Source: an uncultured Saprospiraceae bacterium
Lineage (GTDB): Bacteria; Bacteroidota; Bacteroidia; Chitinophagales; Saprospiraceae
Length of the DNA: 39,460 nt
Assembly (NCBI GenBank): GCA_937961455.1
Contig: CALGNN010000149.1
Span: 1 to 39,460, forward strand
Reading direction: 5' to 3'
Under the pieces are notes generated by a model. It worked only from the letters and a program-made list of their open reading frames with translations. It was not told the DNA's origin and made no database searches. A program made the translations under genes and the position numbers. This document shows positions 8,627 to 17,159 of this stretch, piece after piece. Numbering within the stretch: the first letter of the stretch is position 1; the number at the start of each line of letters is the position of its first letter.

Positions 8627-10459
8627 TTAGTTTTTAATTAAAAGCTTTTCATTATTGCTGCGATCCATATCACACATTCTATTGGATGGATCTAGATTTA
8701 CTGATTTAATTTTTTTGATTTTGAAAGGAATAACAAACTCATAATCAGGATGTGTCCAAGGCCAATCTTCCAAGACTACATAATTGTCATTCTCGTTTTC
8801 AATAGGCTTTTCTCCTCTCATTATACGCAAGGGTATATGATAGACTGTTTTGCTTCCATCCTTGAAATTAACTACAAGGTCCACAGGCATAGGCATCTGA
8901 CCTTTGTTGCTTAATTTAATTTTTGTGCTTTTTCTTTCTTCTGCACTTACTCCTTTAATATTATAATCAGGCAGCCTTGTACTATTGACCCAATACTCTT
9001 TATACCAATCCAACTCTAAGCCAGATTCTTTCTCCATGACTCTTATAAAATCGTTGGGATTGGGATGACGAAATTTCCATTCATCAAAATATCTAAGCAT
9101 GCCTTTATCAAAGTTTTCTTTCCCAATGATGTACTCTAATTGATTTAAGAAGATGTTTCCCTTTACGTAGGATCCAACACCATATGCAGCATTAGAATTA
9201 AAATGATCCGCATGCGTAGAAAGAGGCTCATCAATCCCAGATGCATTGAAATTAATATAAGAGGCATAAGTATTTACAAAAAGATTTTCTTTAGAAACCG
9301 GTTCGCCTGGTAAAGCTCCGATTTCTTTGAGGTGGTTCATTACACGGTCTGTAGCATAACTGGTAAATCCTTCATCCATCCATGCATATAAACTTTCATT
9401 CGTCCCTAAGATCATTTGATACCAACTGTGCATCAATTCGTGCACAGAAACACCAACTAGGCTACCTAGGCCTCTCTCTCCTGTAATAAGTGTTGCCATC
9501 GGATATTCCATTCCTCCATCTCCACCTTGGATGATTGAATATATGGGATAGGGATATTGACCAAAGTGGGTATTGATGTAATCAAACGCTTTGTCCATAA
9601 TATCTGGCAATCTTGCCCACACTTCTCTTGTCTTATCATTCTCTTGAAAGTAAAATTTCATCTCTGTACCGTCTGCTCTGGTTTTCTGTGTAACGGTATA
9701 ATCAGGATCAGCAGCCCAAACAAAGTCATGCACATTTTCTGCTATGAAATGCCAATTTTTCTTTCCACCAACCACTTTATCCATTTGCGCTTGTAAAAGT
9801 CCAGAAGCACCTACAATATGATCAGAGGCAATATTAATATTTACATCAAAGTCTCCCCATATCCCGTGAAATTCTCTTCCTACATAAGGATTGGCATGCC
9901 ATCCTTGATAATCATATTCGCATAGCTTTGGATACCATTGTGACATTGAATAGTTAATACCTTCCTTGTTATCTCTTCCTGATCTTCTAATTTGAACTGG
10001 AACCTGTGCGTCCCACTCCATTTCAAGTTTGACAGTAGAGCCAGGTAAAATAGGGCTAGCAAGTGCTACTTCTAAAATGGTACCTACTGTTTCATAATTT
10101 AGGGCTGTACCATCCATGCTTAGGCTATTCACTTGAATGTAACCGATTTCATCAGCATTCAATCTACCAATTCTTGACTTTACTCTCCTATCTGGATCAC
10201 TAATATCTTGGCTGCGAACATCCATCATACTATTAGGCTGAAAAGCATTAAAATATAAATGGTAAAATATTTTGTTTAAGGGGTCAGGAGAATTGTTAGT
10301 ATATTCTATGGTTTGGCTTCCTTTATATTGATGTTTGTCTACATCAACATCGATATTCATTTTATAATTTGCCTCTTGCTGCCATCTCTGGCTTGTCTGT
10401 GCTATTAAAGCAACATTGCAAAAGACTAAGAAAGTTAAAGTTTTAAGTATAAGATTCAT
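8627..10459 (-). CDS. M1-family zinc metallopeptidase (610 aa)
   Basis: Exported aminopeptidase-like protein with a signal peptide ending ALIAQ (1-21). The N-terminal beta-saddle covers about 28-245. The gluzincin catalytic domain carries GGMEYP (315-320, the GxMEN-like substrate loop), the zinc motif HELMH (340-344) and the third ligand Glu363 in DEGFTSY. The C-terminal 120 residues are beta-rich. M1 enzymes of this type cleave N-terminal residues from peptides; in Bacteroidota the exported ones are thought to serve peptide nutrition. It has a normal start ATG that lies 17 nt inside the preceding CPBP reading frame, so the two are probably translationally coupled. Confidence 0.92.
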   Translation of the reverse strand: MNLILKTLTFLVFCNVALIAQTSQRWQQEANYKMNIDVDVDKHQYKGSQTIEYTNNSPDPLNKIFYHLYFNAFQPNSMMDVRSQDISDPDRRVKSRIGRLNADEIGYIQVNSLSMDGTALNYETVGTILEVALASPILPGSTVKLEMEWDAQVPVQIRRSGRDNKEGINYSMSQWYPKLCEYDYQGWHANPYVGREFHGIWGDFDVNINIASDHIVGASGLLQAQMDKVVGGKKNWHFIAENVHDFVWAADPDYTVTQKTRADGTEMKFYFQENDKTREVWARLPDIMDKAFDYINTHFGQYPYPIYSIIQGGDGGMEYPMATLITGERGLGSLVGVSVHELMHSWYQMILGTNESLYAWMDEGFTSYATDRVMNHLKEIGALPGEPVSKENLFVNTYASYINFNASGIDEPLSTHADHFNSNAAYGVGSYVKGNIFLNQLEYIIGKENFDKGMLRYFDEWKFRHPNPNDFIRVMEKESGLELDWYKEYWVNSTRLPDYNIKGVSAEERKSTKIKLSNKGQMPMPVDLVVNFKDGSKTVYHIPLRIMRGEKPIENENDNYVVLEDWPWTHPDYEFVIPFKIKKIKSVNLDPSNRMCDMDRSNNEKLLIKN

Positions 10460-11402
10460 TTATTTCATTTGTATCATTAACGATAGGATCGAATATTTTG
10501 CTTATTGGGGGCCAATTATATTTTTTATGGCAAATGAGGTAAAATAGGGTCGAAACAACAATTACTGCAATTAACATTAATAACGGATCAACTTTAGTTG
10601 ATATTAGTAGTGCATCAGTTTTTAAGGCAGAACCTTCATAAGTGGTAAACACAGCTCCAAAGATATTAGTTGCAGCATGCACTCCAAGTGCTAATTCTAA
10701 TCCATCATCCATGACAGTTATGATGGCTAAGAAAAGACCTACAGCCATGTAATAAGACATCATTACACCAACACCATACTCTTTAATCTCTGGATTGAAA
10801 ATATGTATTAAACCAAAGAGTACAGATGTTAAAAGAATAGGAACCCATCTAGTTTTTGTAAGTAAACCCAATCCTTGAAATAAATATCCTCTAAAAAAAA
10901 GTTCTTCCGCTGAAGTTTGAATGGGTAGTAATACAAAGGCAACAAAAACCAATACAAAAAAACTTAGACCATTAAATCTAAATGTATAAGATGCAGGGTC
11001 CATTAAATAGCTTACTGTTTCAATAAGTATACTCATTCCGAACCAAAGACCAAATGAAAATAATATTCGATTCCATCTGATATTTTCAAACGGTGTAATA
11101 AGTGTTTTAAAAGGTCTTTTGTGTAGAAAACGGATTCCCAACCAAAGTCCAATAATTGCGCCTAGGAATCCTAAAATTAATAGGATGAGTCCAATATTTG
11201 ATCCCACTCCTATTAAACTAAAGTCTGCTGTTGCTTCAAATTCTTTGATTTGTTCATAACTAATATCACCAGCTTTTTGCTTTAGCAATGCTACTCCAGC
11301 AAGTGGTAGCTGAAAAAGTGCCATTATTAAAAAGACAAATACTGGAGTTAGAAACCACCATACCCAAAGATTGTCACCTTTTCTAGCACCATTGATAAAC
11401 AT
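10443..11402 (-). CDS. CPBP-family intramembrane glutamic endopeptidase (Abi/CAAX protease-like)
   Basis: Polytopic inner-membrane protein with about eight hydrophobic segments. It has the three CPBP motifs: EELFFRGYLFQ, FGLIH in the next helix, and HAATNIFG near the end. Family members are glutamate intramembrane proteases related to Rce1; bacterial ones are linked to bacteriocin self-immunity or peptide processing, but function is known for few. I choose the ATG at 11402 (319 aa); an in-frame TTG at 11423 would add MESKSEF. It overlaps the M1 peptidase start by 17 nt, suggesting an operon of two proteases, and is divergent from cutC across a 53-nt gap. Confidence 0.88.
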   Translation of the reverse strand: MFINGARKGDNLWVWWFLTPVFVFLIMALFQLPLAGVALLKQKAGDISYEQIKEFEATADFSLIGVGSNIGLILLILGFLGAIIGLWLGIRFLHKRPFKTLITPFENIRWNRILFSFGLWFGMSILIETVSYLMDPASYTFRFNGLSFFVLVFVAFVLLPIQTSAEELFFRGYLFQGLGLLTKTRWVPILLTSVLFGLIHIFNPEIKEYGVGVMMSYYMAVGLFLAIITVMDDGLELALGVHAATNIFGAVFTTYEGSALKTDALLISTKVDPLLMLIAVIVVSTLFYLICHKKYNWPPISKIFDPIVNDTNEINESYT

Positions 11403-11455
11403 AAATTCGCTTTTAGATTCCAATAATAATGAAACTTTAGCTTATTATTAAAGCT

Positions 11456-12076
11456 ATGATCATAGAAGCATGTGTTGAAAATTTCGAAGAAGCTTCTGCA
11501 GCTGTTAAAAAAGGTGCAAAGCAGATTGAATTATGCAGTCATTTGGATCAAGATGGCTTAACGCCAGATCTTGATATCGCTAAAAAATGTCTCAAAGAAT
11601 TGCCTATAACAACTAAGGTAATGATTCGACCGAGAGCTGGTCATTTTATGGTTGACGAAGCTTTAATAAGTCAAATGGCGCATGAAATACAATTGTTTAA
11701 TGAAGCTCATATTTTCGATATTGTTTTGGGGCTTACTGAAGCAAATCATACCCTTGCCATTGATGTCATAAAAGATTTAGCTTCGATCAATGAAAAAAAT
11801 AGCATCACTATTCACAAGGCTATTGATACTTGTATGGATCCGATAAGTGAAATCATGAGATTAAAAGAAATCAATAATGTGGACTATATTTTGACTTCTG
11901 GTAAAGCAGCAAAGGCAGAAGAAGCCCTTGACTTTCTGCTAGAAATGAAAAAAGCCTGCGGAAAAGAAATTTCATTAATTGCATGTGGAAAAATAACTCA
12001 TGAAAATCTTTTAAGCTTAGACCAAGTACTTCAGCTGGACTATTATCATGGTCGAAAAATTGTAGGCAATTTATAG
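11456..12076 (+). CDS. cutC: CutC-family TIM-barrel protein
   Basis: Cytoplasmic TIM-barrel protein of the CutC family, named for copper tolerance in E. coli although a direct role in copper handling is disputed. The N-terminus IIEACVENFEEA, the KQIELCSHLDQDGLTP segment and VMIRPRAGHF are the family signature. At 206 residues it is shorter than the usual 240-250, with the last helix-strand repeats abbreviated after YYHGRKIV. It is first in a plus-strand run with a DUF6580 membrane protein 23 nt downstream. Confidence 0.9.
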   Translation: MIIEACVENFEEASAAVKKGAKQIELCSHLDQDGLTPDLDIAKKCLKELPITTKVMIRPRAGHFMVDEALISQMAHEIQLFNEAHIFDIVLGLTEANHTLAIDVIKDLASINEKNSITIHKAIDTCMDPISEIMRLKEINNVDYILTSGKAAKAEEALDFLLEMKKACGKEISLIACGKITHENLLSLDQVLQLDYYHGRKIVGNL

Positions 12077-12099
12077 ACTAAATTGTATCTTGCAAGCCT

Positions 12100-12660
12100 A
12101 TGAAAGGAAAATCATCATTAGGCATTATTTGTTTATTCATTTTTGTAGCTGCCTTAAGCAGAATATTACCCCATCCTCCAAACTTCACAGCAGTTGGAGC
12201 AATGGCACTTTTTGGAGCATACTATTTTAAAAACAAAGCATGGTCTTTTGCCATTCCCATATTAGCTTTGTGGTTTAGCGATATTATTCTTAATAATATA
12301 GTTTATAGCCAAGCAGGTGATACTTTCACATTATTTAATGCTGGAATGATTTGGGTTTATGGTGCTTTTATTGCGATGATACTTTTTGGTATTTTCTTTC
12401 TCAAAAAAGTTAATCTTTCAAGATTGTTAATTTCTGGTGTTTCTGTGGGAATCATCTTTTTCCTCATAAGTAATTTTGGTGTGTGGGCTACTTCTAGCAT
12501 GTATCCAAAAACTGGGGCGGGCTTAATTGCTTGTTATACAGCTGGCTTAGCTTTCCTTAGGAATTCATTAATTGGGAATATTTTCTACGTCACTTTGTTT
12601 TTTGGTGCGTATGAATGGATGATTCATAAGAAGTCAATTTTAGTTTCTCAAGAAGCTTAA
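12100..12660 (+). CDS. DUF6580 membrane protein, ECF-transporter S-component-like
   Basis: A 186-residue membrane protein with five to six hydrophobic helices. The segment PHPPNFTAVGAMALFGAYYF followed by ALWFSDIILNN is the signature of the DUF6580 family, annotated as putative transport proteins and resembling substrate-binding S components of energy-coupling-factor transporters. The substrate is unknown. No EcfT or EcfA gene is in the window, so an energising module would have to be encoded elsewhere. It lies 23 nt after cutC and 57 nt before the DUF1835 gene, on the same strand and probably in one transcript. Confidence 0.8.
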   Translation: MKGKSSLGIICLFIFVAALSRILPHPPNFTAVGAMALFGAYYFKNKAWSFAIPILALWFSDIILNNIVYSQAGDTFTLFNAGMIWVYGAFIAMILFGIFFLKKVNLSRLLISGVSVGIIFFLISNFGVWATSSMYPKTGAGLIACYTAGLAFLRNSLIGNIFYVTLFFGAYEWMIHKKSILVSQEA

Positions 12661-12717
12661 CAAAACACCTGCACTTGCTTCATCTACTTTTTTAGGAATC
12701 AGCTTTTAATTGTTCAG

Positions 12718-13599
12718 ATGGCTCAAAACCTGCATATCTTAAATGGTGACAGTACGCTTAAACTATTTCGACAAGCTGGTATCGAAGGCGCTACTTGTAT
12801 CTTTAGAGAAATACTGAGCGAAGGACCTAGCAGTATTAACCTAGGAGATGAAGCTTCAAACAGCCTTCGTATTGCGTTCTTATCAAAGTATTTTGAAGCT
12901 GATGCAGAAGCCTATGAAAATCGATTTACGAATGAACTAAAAAAAATAGAAGAAGAAAACTGGGATGAAATCATCTTATGGTTTGAATACGATCTATTCT
13001 GCCAAATAAATTCTATTTTCTTACTTCATTACTTGTGCAATCTCAAAAATATCCAAAGTACCATTTCAATTATTTATGCTGGAAAATTTGAGCATAGTCA
13101 TAGCTTATTAGCTCTTGGAGAAATCAGCCCAGATTTATATCCTTCTTTATTCAATAACAGGCAATCCATAGCTAGTGAAATTAAAAGTATGGTGCTATTA
13201 TTTTGTGAGCTATGGACAACAGGAAATCATCAAGAATTAATAAATAGTGCGCAAAGTTTTCCAAAAAAAGTATTCCCTTATCTTAATAATGCCATAGAAT
13301 ATCATTTAGCTAGAATCCCTGCGAAAGGCGAAATTCACCTAATAGAAAAAAAGATTCTTGCTTTAGTCCATCTGAATGAATTTTCTGAAAAGGAATTGAC
13401 TAATGCCTTATTAAAATGGGACCCCTATTTCGGTATTGGAGATCTTTCCTTCAGTAATTACATTGCATTATTAAGTCCATTATTTATAATAGAAGATGAT
13501 ATTTTAAGTTTAAATGAGTATGGTATTGAAACCTTGAAAACGAATAAATTACATCAGCAAAGATCACAAGCTTATTCTTATGGATCTTGCCATTTTTAA
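12718..13599 (+). CDS. DUF1835/DUF3658 domain protein
   Basis: A 293-residue cytoplasmic protein. The N-terminus, LHILNGDSTLKLFRQAG followed by FREILSEGP, is the DUF1835 signature, and the segment WDEIILWFEYDLFCQ near residues 80-95 is its second conserved block. The C-terminal third (EKKILALVHLNEFSEKEL ... ALLSPLFIIEDD) fits the DUF3658 winged-helix-like region that commonly accompanies it. No experimentally defined function is known to me. It is soluble, with no signal peptide or transmembrane segment, and starts at an ATG 57 nt after the DUF6580 gene. Confidence 0.8.
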   Translation: MAQNLHILNGDSTLKLFRQAGIEGATCIFREILSEGPSSINLGDEASNSLRIAFLSKYFEADAEAYENRFTNELKKIEEENWDEIILWFEYDLFCQINSIFLLHYLCNLKNIQSTISIIYAGKFEHSHSLLALGEISPDLYPSLFNNRQSIASEIKSMVLLFCELWTTGNHQELINSAQSFPKKVFPYLNNAIEYHLARIPAKGEIHLIEKKILALVHLNEFSEKELTNALLKWDPYFGIGDLSFSNYIALLSPLFIIEDDILSLNEYGIETLKTNKLHQQRSQAYSYGSCHF

Positions 13600-13645
13600 T
13601 TTGATGCAAATTGTAATTGTAGAAACATAAATATCAATCTTACCT

Positions 13646-14326
13646 ATGGACGTACTAAAACTTATCCTTTCAGCCGCCTTTATCATTTTTTTTCAGTGCG
13701 AAAGTATTTATTCCCAAAAGCCAACCACGGTTTCTTTTTCAATGATTTATGATTTCACCTTTTTTGATACAAAACGAAAAGTTGATGATTATTATGAGCC
13801 AAGTTTCAATGAATTGAGAAAAGAAGAAACTCATGGCAGACCTTCAGGTGGCAATGGAATTGATATAAGTTATGCACTTACTGAAAAATGGATGGGCAGC
13901 GTAGGATTCTTCAATATCAATTACAATTATGAACAAAGCTCAGGTCCATTTGATTATAACAGATATGGTTTTAGTGTATACTCAATACCTATAAGCTTTA
14001 AGTATTATCCTTTGAAGCATTCAGAACATCTTTCTGTAGAGGCTGGCATTAATGTAGTCAATATGCGCAATCAATATGGCATAGATTTGCTTACTCCTAT
14101 TGGCATTACGAGAGGTTGGGAGTATATAGAAACCTTCCAATTGGGATACCAAATTGGGGCTTCAATTGAAAATCATTCATCGAGAAGGGTATTTTTAAGT
14201 GTAGGTGTGCATTTCAAATCTACATTTACAGAACTAAGTCAAAGCAATTTAGTCATTCATGCTGGTGAGGTGCTAACTGCTTTTGGTATCGAATCAAAAA
14301 TTGGATATCGATTTCACGGTCGTTAA
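13646..14326 (+). CDS. Exported beta-barrel-like protein, first of a tandem pair
   Basis: A 226-residue exported protein with a signal peptide (about 1-23, ending ESIYSQ). The mature part is made of alternating amphipathic strands (IDISYALTEKWMGSVGFF, YSIPISFKYYPLK, RVFLSVGVHFKSTF) and ends in KIGYRFHGR, as in small outer-membrane beta-barrels of the OmpW/PF13568 type. The gene next to it is a clear paralogue: both share SFKYYPL, IENHSS, GVHFKS.FTE, AGEVL.AFG and KIGYRFH. The function is unknown. A 27-nt gap separates the two genes, so they are probably cotranscribed. Confidence 0.78.
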   Translation: MDVLKLILSAAFIIFFQCESIYSQKPTTVSFSMIYDFTFFDTKRKVDDYYEPSFNELRKEETHGRPSGGNGIDISYALTEKWMGSVGFFNINYNYEQSSGPFDYNRYGFSVYSIPISFKYYPLKHSEHLSVEAGINVVNMRNQYGIDLLTPIGITRGWEYIETFQLGYQIGASIENHSSRRVFLSVGVHFKSTFTELSQSNLVIHAGEVLTAFGIESKIGYRFHGR

Positions 14327-14353
14327 TTAAGTATTGGATTAAAAAAACAAGCA

Positions 14354-15073
14354 TTGAAAAATTACAGCTATAATTTAATTGGACTTAGCATTTTTATCTT
14401 TTTGATTTTAATGCAAGATGTAAAGGCACAAAAGCCTATCACTTTGTCTATTCCTATGATTTATGATTTTAATTTTTTTAACACGAGTAAGAATGTAGAC
14501 AATTATTACCCAATCGGTTTTAATAAATTACGCAAAGAGGATGTTGTTGCAAGACCTTCAGGAGCCTATGGTCTTGAGTTAAGTTATGGTTTGAATAAAA
14601 AATGGATGGGTGAAGGTGGTCTAATAATAGCTCATTATAATTACCAGACGACGATCACTAACTTAGGAGGATTCGATAATACTTATGGATATAGATTATT
14701 TTCCATTCCGCTATCATTCAAATACTATCCGCTGCATCATGAAGAATATTTTTACATCAAAGCAGGCCTCCAAATTGATAATATAGTTGATGTATACGGC
14801 ATTGACGTCAACGCCACTCCAGGAACTTTTCCTCTTCAAATAGAATTCATTGATCAATTTCAGCCTGGATATTTTATATCGATGGCTATTGAAAATCATA
14901 GCTCAAAAGAGTTTCTATTGGGCTTTGGTGTACATTTTAAATCAAAATTCACAGAAATCAGTGATCAATTTGAGTTTATTAATCAAGCTGGGGAGGTTTT
15001 ATCTGCATTTGGTTTAGAATGTAAAATTGGATATCGTTTTCACAATTCTAGGGAAGTAGTGCACAGTAATTAA
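14354..15073 (+). CDS. Exported beta-barrel-like protein, second of a tandem pair
   Basis: A 239-residue paralogue of the preceding gene, with the same order of conserved blocks (MIYDFNFFNT, RPSGAYGLELSY, SFKYYPLHH, AIENHSSKE, KIGYRFHN). The start is a TTG at 14354. It is the only start in the right place that retains a complete signal peptide (..LILMQDVKAQ), since no ATG lies between the previous stop and the hydrophobic core. The 3' ends of the two genes are also alike at nucleotide level around 14303-14318 and 15023-15038. Predicted location is the outer membrane. The function is unknown. Confidence 0.76.
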   Translation: MKNYSYNLIGLSIFIFLILMQDVKAQKPITLSIPMIYDFNFFNTSKNVDNYYPIGFNKLRKEDVVARPSGAYGLELSYGLNKKWMGEGGLIIAHYNYQTTITNLGGFDNTYGYRLFSIPLSFKYYPLHHEEYFYIKAGLQIDNIVDVYGIDVNATPGTFPLQIEFIDQFQPGYFISMAIENHSSKEFLLGFGVHFKSKFTEISDQFEFINQAGEVLSAFGLECKIGYRFHNSREVVHSN

Positions 15074-15143
15074 GTAGAATAAGGAAAACATTTTTGCATT
15101 TTAAGAGTTAGTCTCCATATATGCTTATCGCTTTATCTATGCA

Positions 15144-15165
15144 TTTTCATTTGGAACAATGAAAA
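15144..15165 (+). repeat. Perfect inverted repeat overlapping the TlpA promoter
   Basis: TTTTCATT (15144-15151), a 6-nt loop TGGAAC and AATGAAAA (15158-15165) form a perfect 8-bp dyad. It spans the -33 region of the promoter called at 15151-15181, so it could be an operator for a repressor or activator rather than an RNA hairpin. Confidence 0.4.
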
Positions 15166-15181
15166 AATGAAAATATCTTTG
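15151..15181 (+). promoter_or_regulatory. Bacteroidota-type promoter of the TlpA-like gene
   Basis: TTG at 15151-15153 is followed after 20 nt by TATCTTTG at 15174-15181, an exact match to the Bacteroidota -7 consensus TAnnTTTG with a -33 element at suitable spacing. The expected start of transcription near 15187 leaves a leader of about 40 nt before the ATG at 15228. Confidence 0.6.
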
Positions 15182-15227
15182 TAAAAGCTTTAATTTTAAC
15201 GAAATAAATAAGAAAAATAAATATCAT

Positions 15228-16346
15228 ATGAATTTTGCCATTAAACTTTTTTCATTCTTTGGCTTGCTTCTGTTAATTGGATGTTCTACTACACAATCAA
15301 CTTCTAAAGGATTTAATCTCTCAGGGAAGATTGAAAATGCCAATAACCTAAGAGTATTTTTTGACAAGGTCAATGTAGACAATTCGACTATGGTCATGAT
15401 GTCTGGAGAAAGTGATGCTAGTGGGAACTTCAATCTTGGAAGTGAAACTCCTATGGACGCAGGAGTATATCGTTTAAGAATGGGAGCTCAAAAAGCTTTT
15501 TTGGTTTTTGATGGTTCAGAAAAAAATGTAAAATTAACTGGAGATGTCACAGGTGTTTCCAAGGGAGACATCGTTATTGAGGGCTCTGAAGGTAGTGCAG
15601 AATTTAATGAGGCTTTGAATAAATTTTACAATAGGAAAATGGACATGAATGGGATTCAAGAATTTGTAAAATCTTCGAAAAATCCTCTTTCTGCCATGCA
15701 ATTATTATTGGTTACTTTGAAAGGGCGTCCTGACATGTTTCAACTACATAAAGATGTTTTAGCTAGAATAAAGTCACAATATCCCAATTCAGATTATGCG
15801 ACGAAATACCAAATAGTAGCTGGCAACCTTGAAAAATCTTATCTAAGTAGTCAAGCACAACAAAAAATTCAAGTTGGGATGCCAGCACCGGATATTACCC
15901 TTCCAGATCCAGATGGTAAAAATTATTCCTTATCGGATTTAAAAGGTAATGTGGTCTTAATTGACTTTTGGGCAAGTTGGTGTGGGCCTTGTAGAAAAGC
16001 CAATCCTAAAGTAGTAGAAACTTATAAAAAATATAAAGACGATGGGTTTACTGTTTTCTCTGTGTCACTAGATGGACTAGATGGCAGAACTAAAAATAGG
16101 ATTAAAGACGCTACCCAGATTGATGCTCAAATAGCCAAATCCAAAGTACGTTGGGAAGATGCTATCAAAAAGGATAACCTCCTTTGGGAATATCATGTTA
16201 GTGATTTAAAAAAATGGGATTGTGCGCCTGCTAAAGAATATGGAGTTTCTAGTATTCCAAAAACCTTCTTAATTGATAGAGATGGTAAAATAGCGGCTGT
16301 TAATCCTAGATATAATCTAGAAGCTGAGGTTAAAAAATTACTCTAA
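15228..16346 (+). CDS. TlpA-family thiol-disulfide oxidoreductase lipoprotein
   Basis: Periplasmic membrane-anchored thioredoxin-like protein. The signal sequence ends in a lipobox, LLLIGC, with Cys19 as the lipidated residue. Residues about 28-125 form a DUF4369-like beta domain (FNLSGKIENANNLRVFFDK) that often precedes TlpA domains in this phylum. The thioredoxin domain spans about 214-372, with the active site FWASWCGPCRKANP (Cys252, Cys255) and cis-Pro in VSSIPKTFLID. A segment of about 35 residues inserted before the cis-Pro strand contains KKWDCAPAKEYG. Family members reduce disulfides, for example in cytochrome c maturation; the partner is unknown. It is transcribed from the promoter at 15151-15181. 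Confidence 0.93.
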   Translation: MNFAIKLFSFFGLLLLIGCSTTQSTSKGFNLSGKIENANNLRVFFDKVNVDNSTMVMMSGESDASGNFNLGSETPMDAGVYRLRMGAQKAFLVFDGSEKNVKLTGDVTGVSKGDIVIEGSEGSAEFNEALNKFYNRKMDMNGIQEFVKSSKNPLSAMQLLLVTLKGRPDMFQLHKDVLARIKSQYPNSDYATKYQIVAGNLEKSYLSSQAQQKIQVGMPAPDITLPDPDGKNYSLSDLKGNVVLIDFWASWCGPCRKANPKVVETYKKYKDDGFTVFSVSLDGLDGRTKNRIKDATQIDAQIAKSKVRWEDAIKKDNLLWEYHVSDLKKWDCAPAKEYGVSSIPKTFLIDRDGKIAAVNPRYNLEAEVKKLL

Positions 16347-16358
16347 CTATATAATAAA

Positions 16359-17102
16359 TCAATTAAAAAAGGAGGCAAGGATTCCAGCAGCTACGGCTAC
16401 ATTTAAAGAATCCATTTTATTAGATTGACCCTCTATCCTAACGAGATGGTCTGCTAAGGGGTAAGTATCTTTAGATATTCCATTCCCTTCATTACCTAAG
16501 ACAATAATCCCTTTTGACAAGTTATTATAGTTCTTCATAGATGTGCCATCCAACACTGCGAGCATAATGGGTAAATTAGTGTGATTTTCCTTTATGTCTT
16601 TTAAATCAGCTACATGTAAGTTGAGGTGCAAATAGGATCCCATACTTGCTTGAATCGTTTTAGGATTAAAAAAGTCCACACAATGGGGGGAACAAATAAA
16701 ATCTACCATTCCAAACCAAGCGGCAACTCTCATGATGGCTCCCAAGTTGGCAGGGTTTTGAACATTTTCTAAATAAAAACTAAAACCATCATTCAATTCC
16801 GTTGCAGATTTTATCAAGGGTTTTTCAACAATAGCAGCTACTTTATTTGCTGTATTCAAGGAACTAATGCTTTTTAGTTCTCGCTCATCCACTTCTTGCA
16901 CAGAAATTGCATGCAAATTGATAACTTTGTTATACTTATTCATCCAATTTTGGCTTGCATAAACCCGTTTTATTTTATCAGGTGCATAAGAGATTACATC
17001 ATTTATGATTTTTTCTCCTTCTGCTAAAAAAAGATTTTCTCTATCTCTAAATTTCTTTAGGTTGAGGGATTTGATTTTTTTTATTTCCTGTTTAGAAAGC
17101 AT
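16359..17102 (-). CDS. SpoU/TrmH-family RNA 2'-O-methyltransferase
   Basis: Predicted S-adenosylmethionine-dependent RNA ribose methyltransferase of the SPOUT fold. An N-terminal substrate-binding domain (about 1-85, with LKKFRDRENLFLAEGEK) precedes the catalytic domain carrying all three motifs: ENVQNPANLGAIMR (motif 1), IIVLGNEGNGIS (motif 2) and QSNKMDSLNVAVAAGI (motif 3). The target, rRNA or tRNA, cannot be told from sequence. It is divergent from tamL, an arrangement that I recall as common in this phylum. A TAnnTTTG box lies just upstream (17119-17126). Confidence 0.93.
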   Translation of the reverse strand: MLSKQEIKKIKSLNLKKFRDRENLFLAEGEKIINDVISYAPDKIKRVYASQNWMNKYNKVINLHAISVQEVDERELKSISSLNTANKVAAIVEKPLIKSATELNDGFSFYLENVQNPANLGAIMRVAAWFGMVDFICSPHCVDFFNPKTIQASMGSYLHLNLHVADLKDIKENHTNLPIMLAVLDGTSMKNYNNLSKGIIVLGNEGNGISKDTYPLADHLVRIEGQSNKMDSLNVAVAAGILASFFN

Positions 17103-17118
17103 AACATTAACATTAGAA

Positions 17119-17126
17119 CAAAATTA
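17119..17126 (-). promoter_or_regulatory. Candidate -7 box of the RNA methyltransferase gene
   Basis: On the minus strand this reads TAATTTTG, an exact TAnnTTTG match, 17 nt before the ATG. No TTG is present at the ideal -33 distance, and the leader would be only about 10 nt long. Confidence 0.35.
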
Positions 17127-17159
17127 ACATATAATCTCGGTTCATCATTGCTCAATAAA

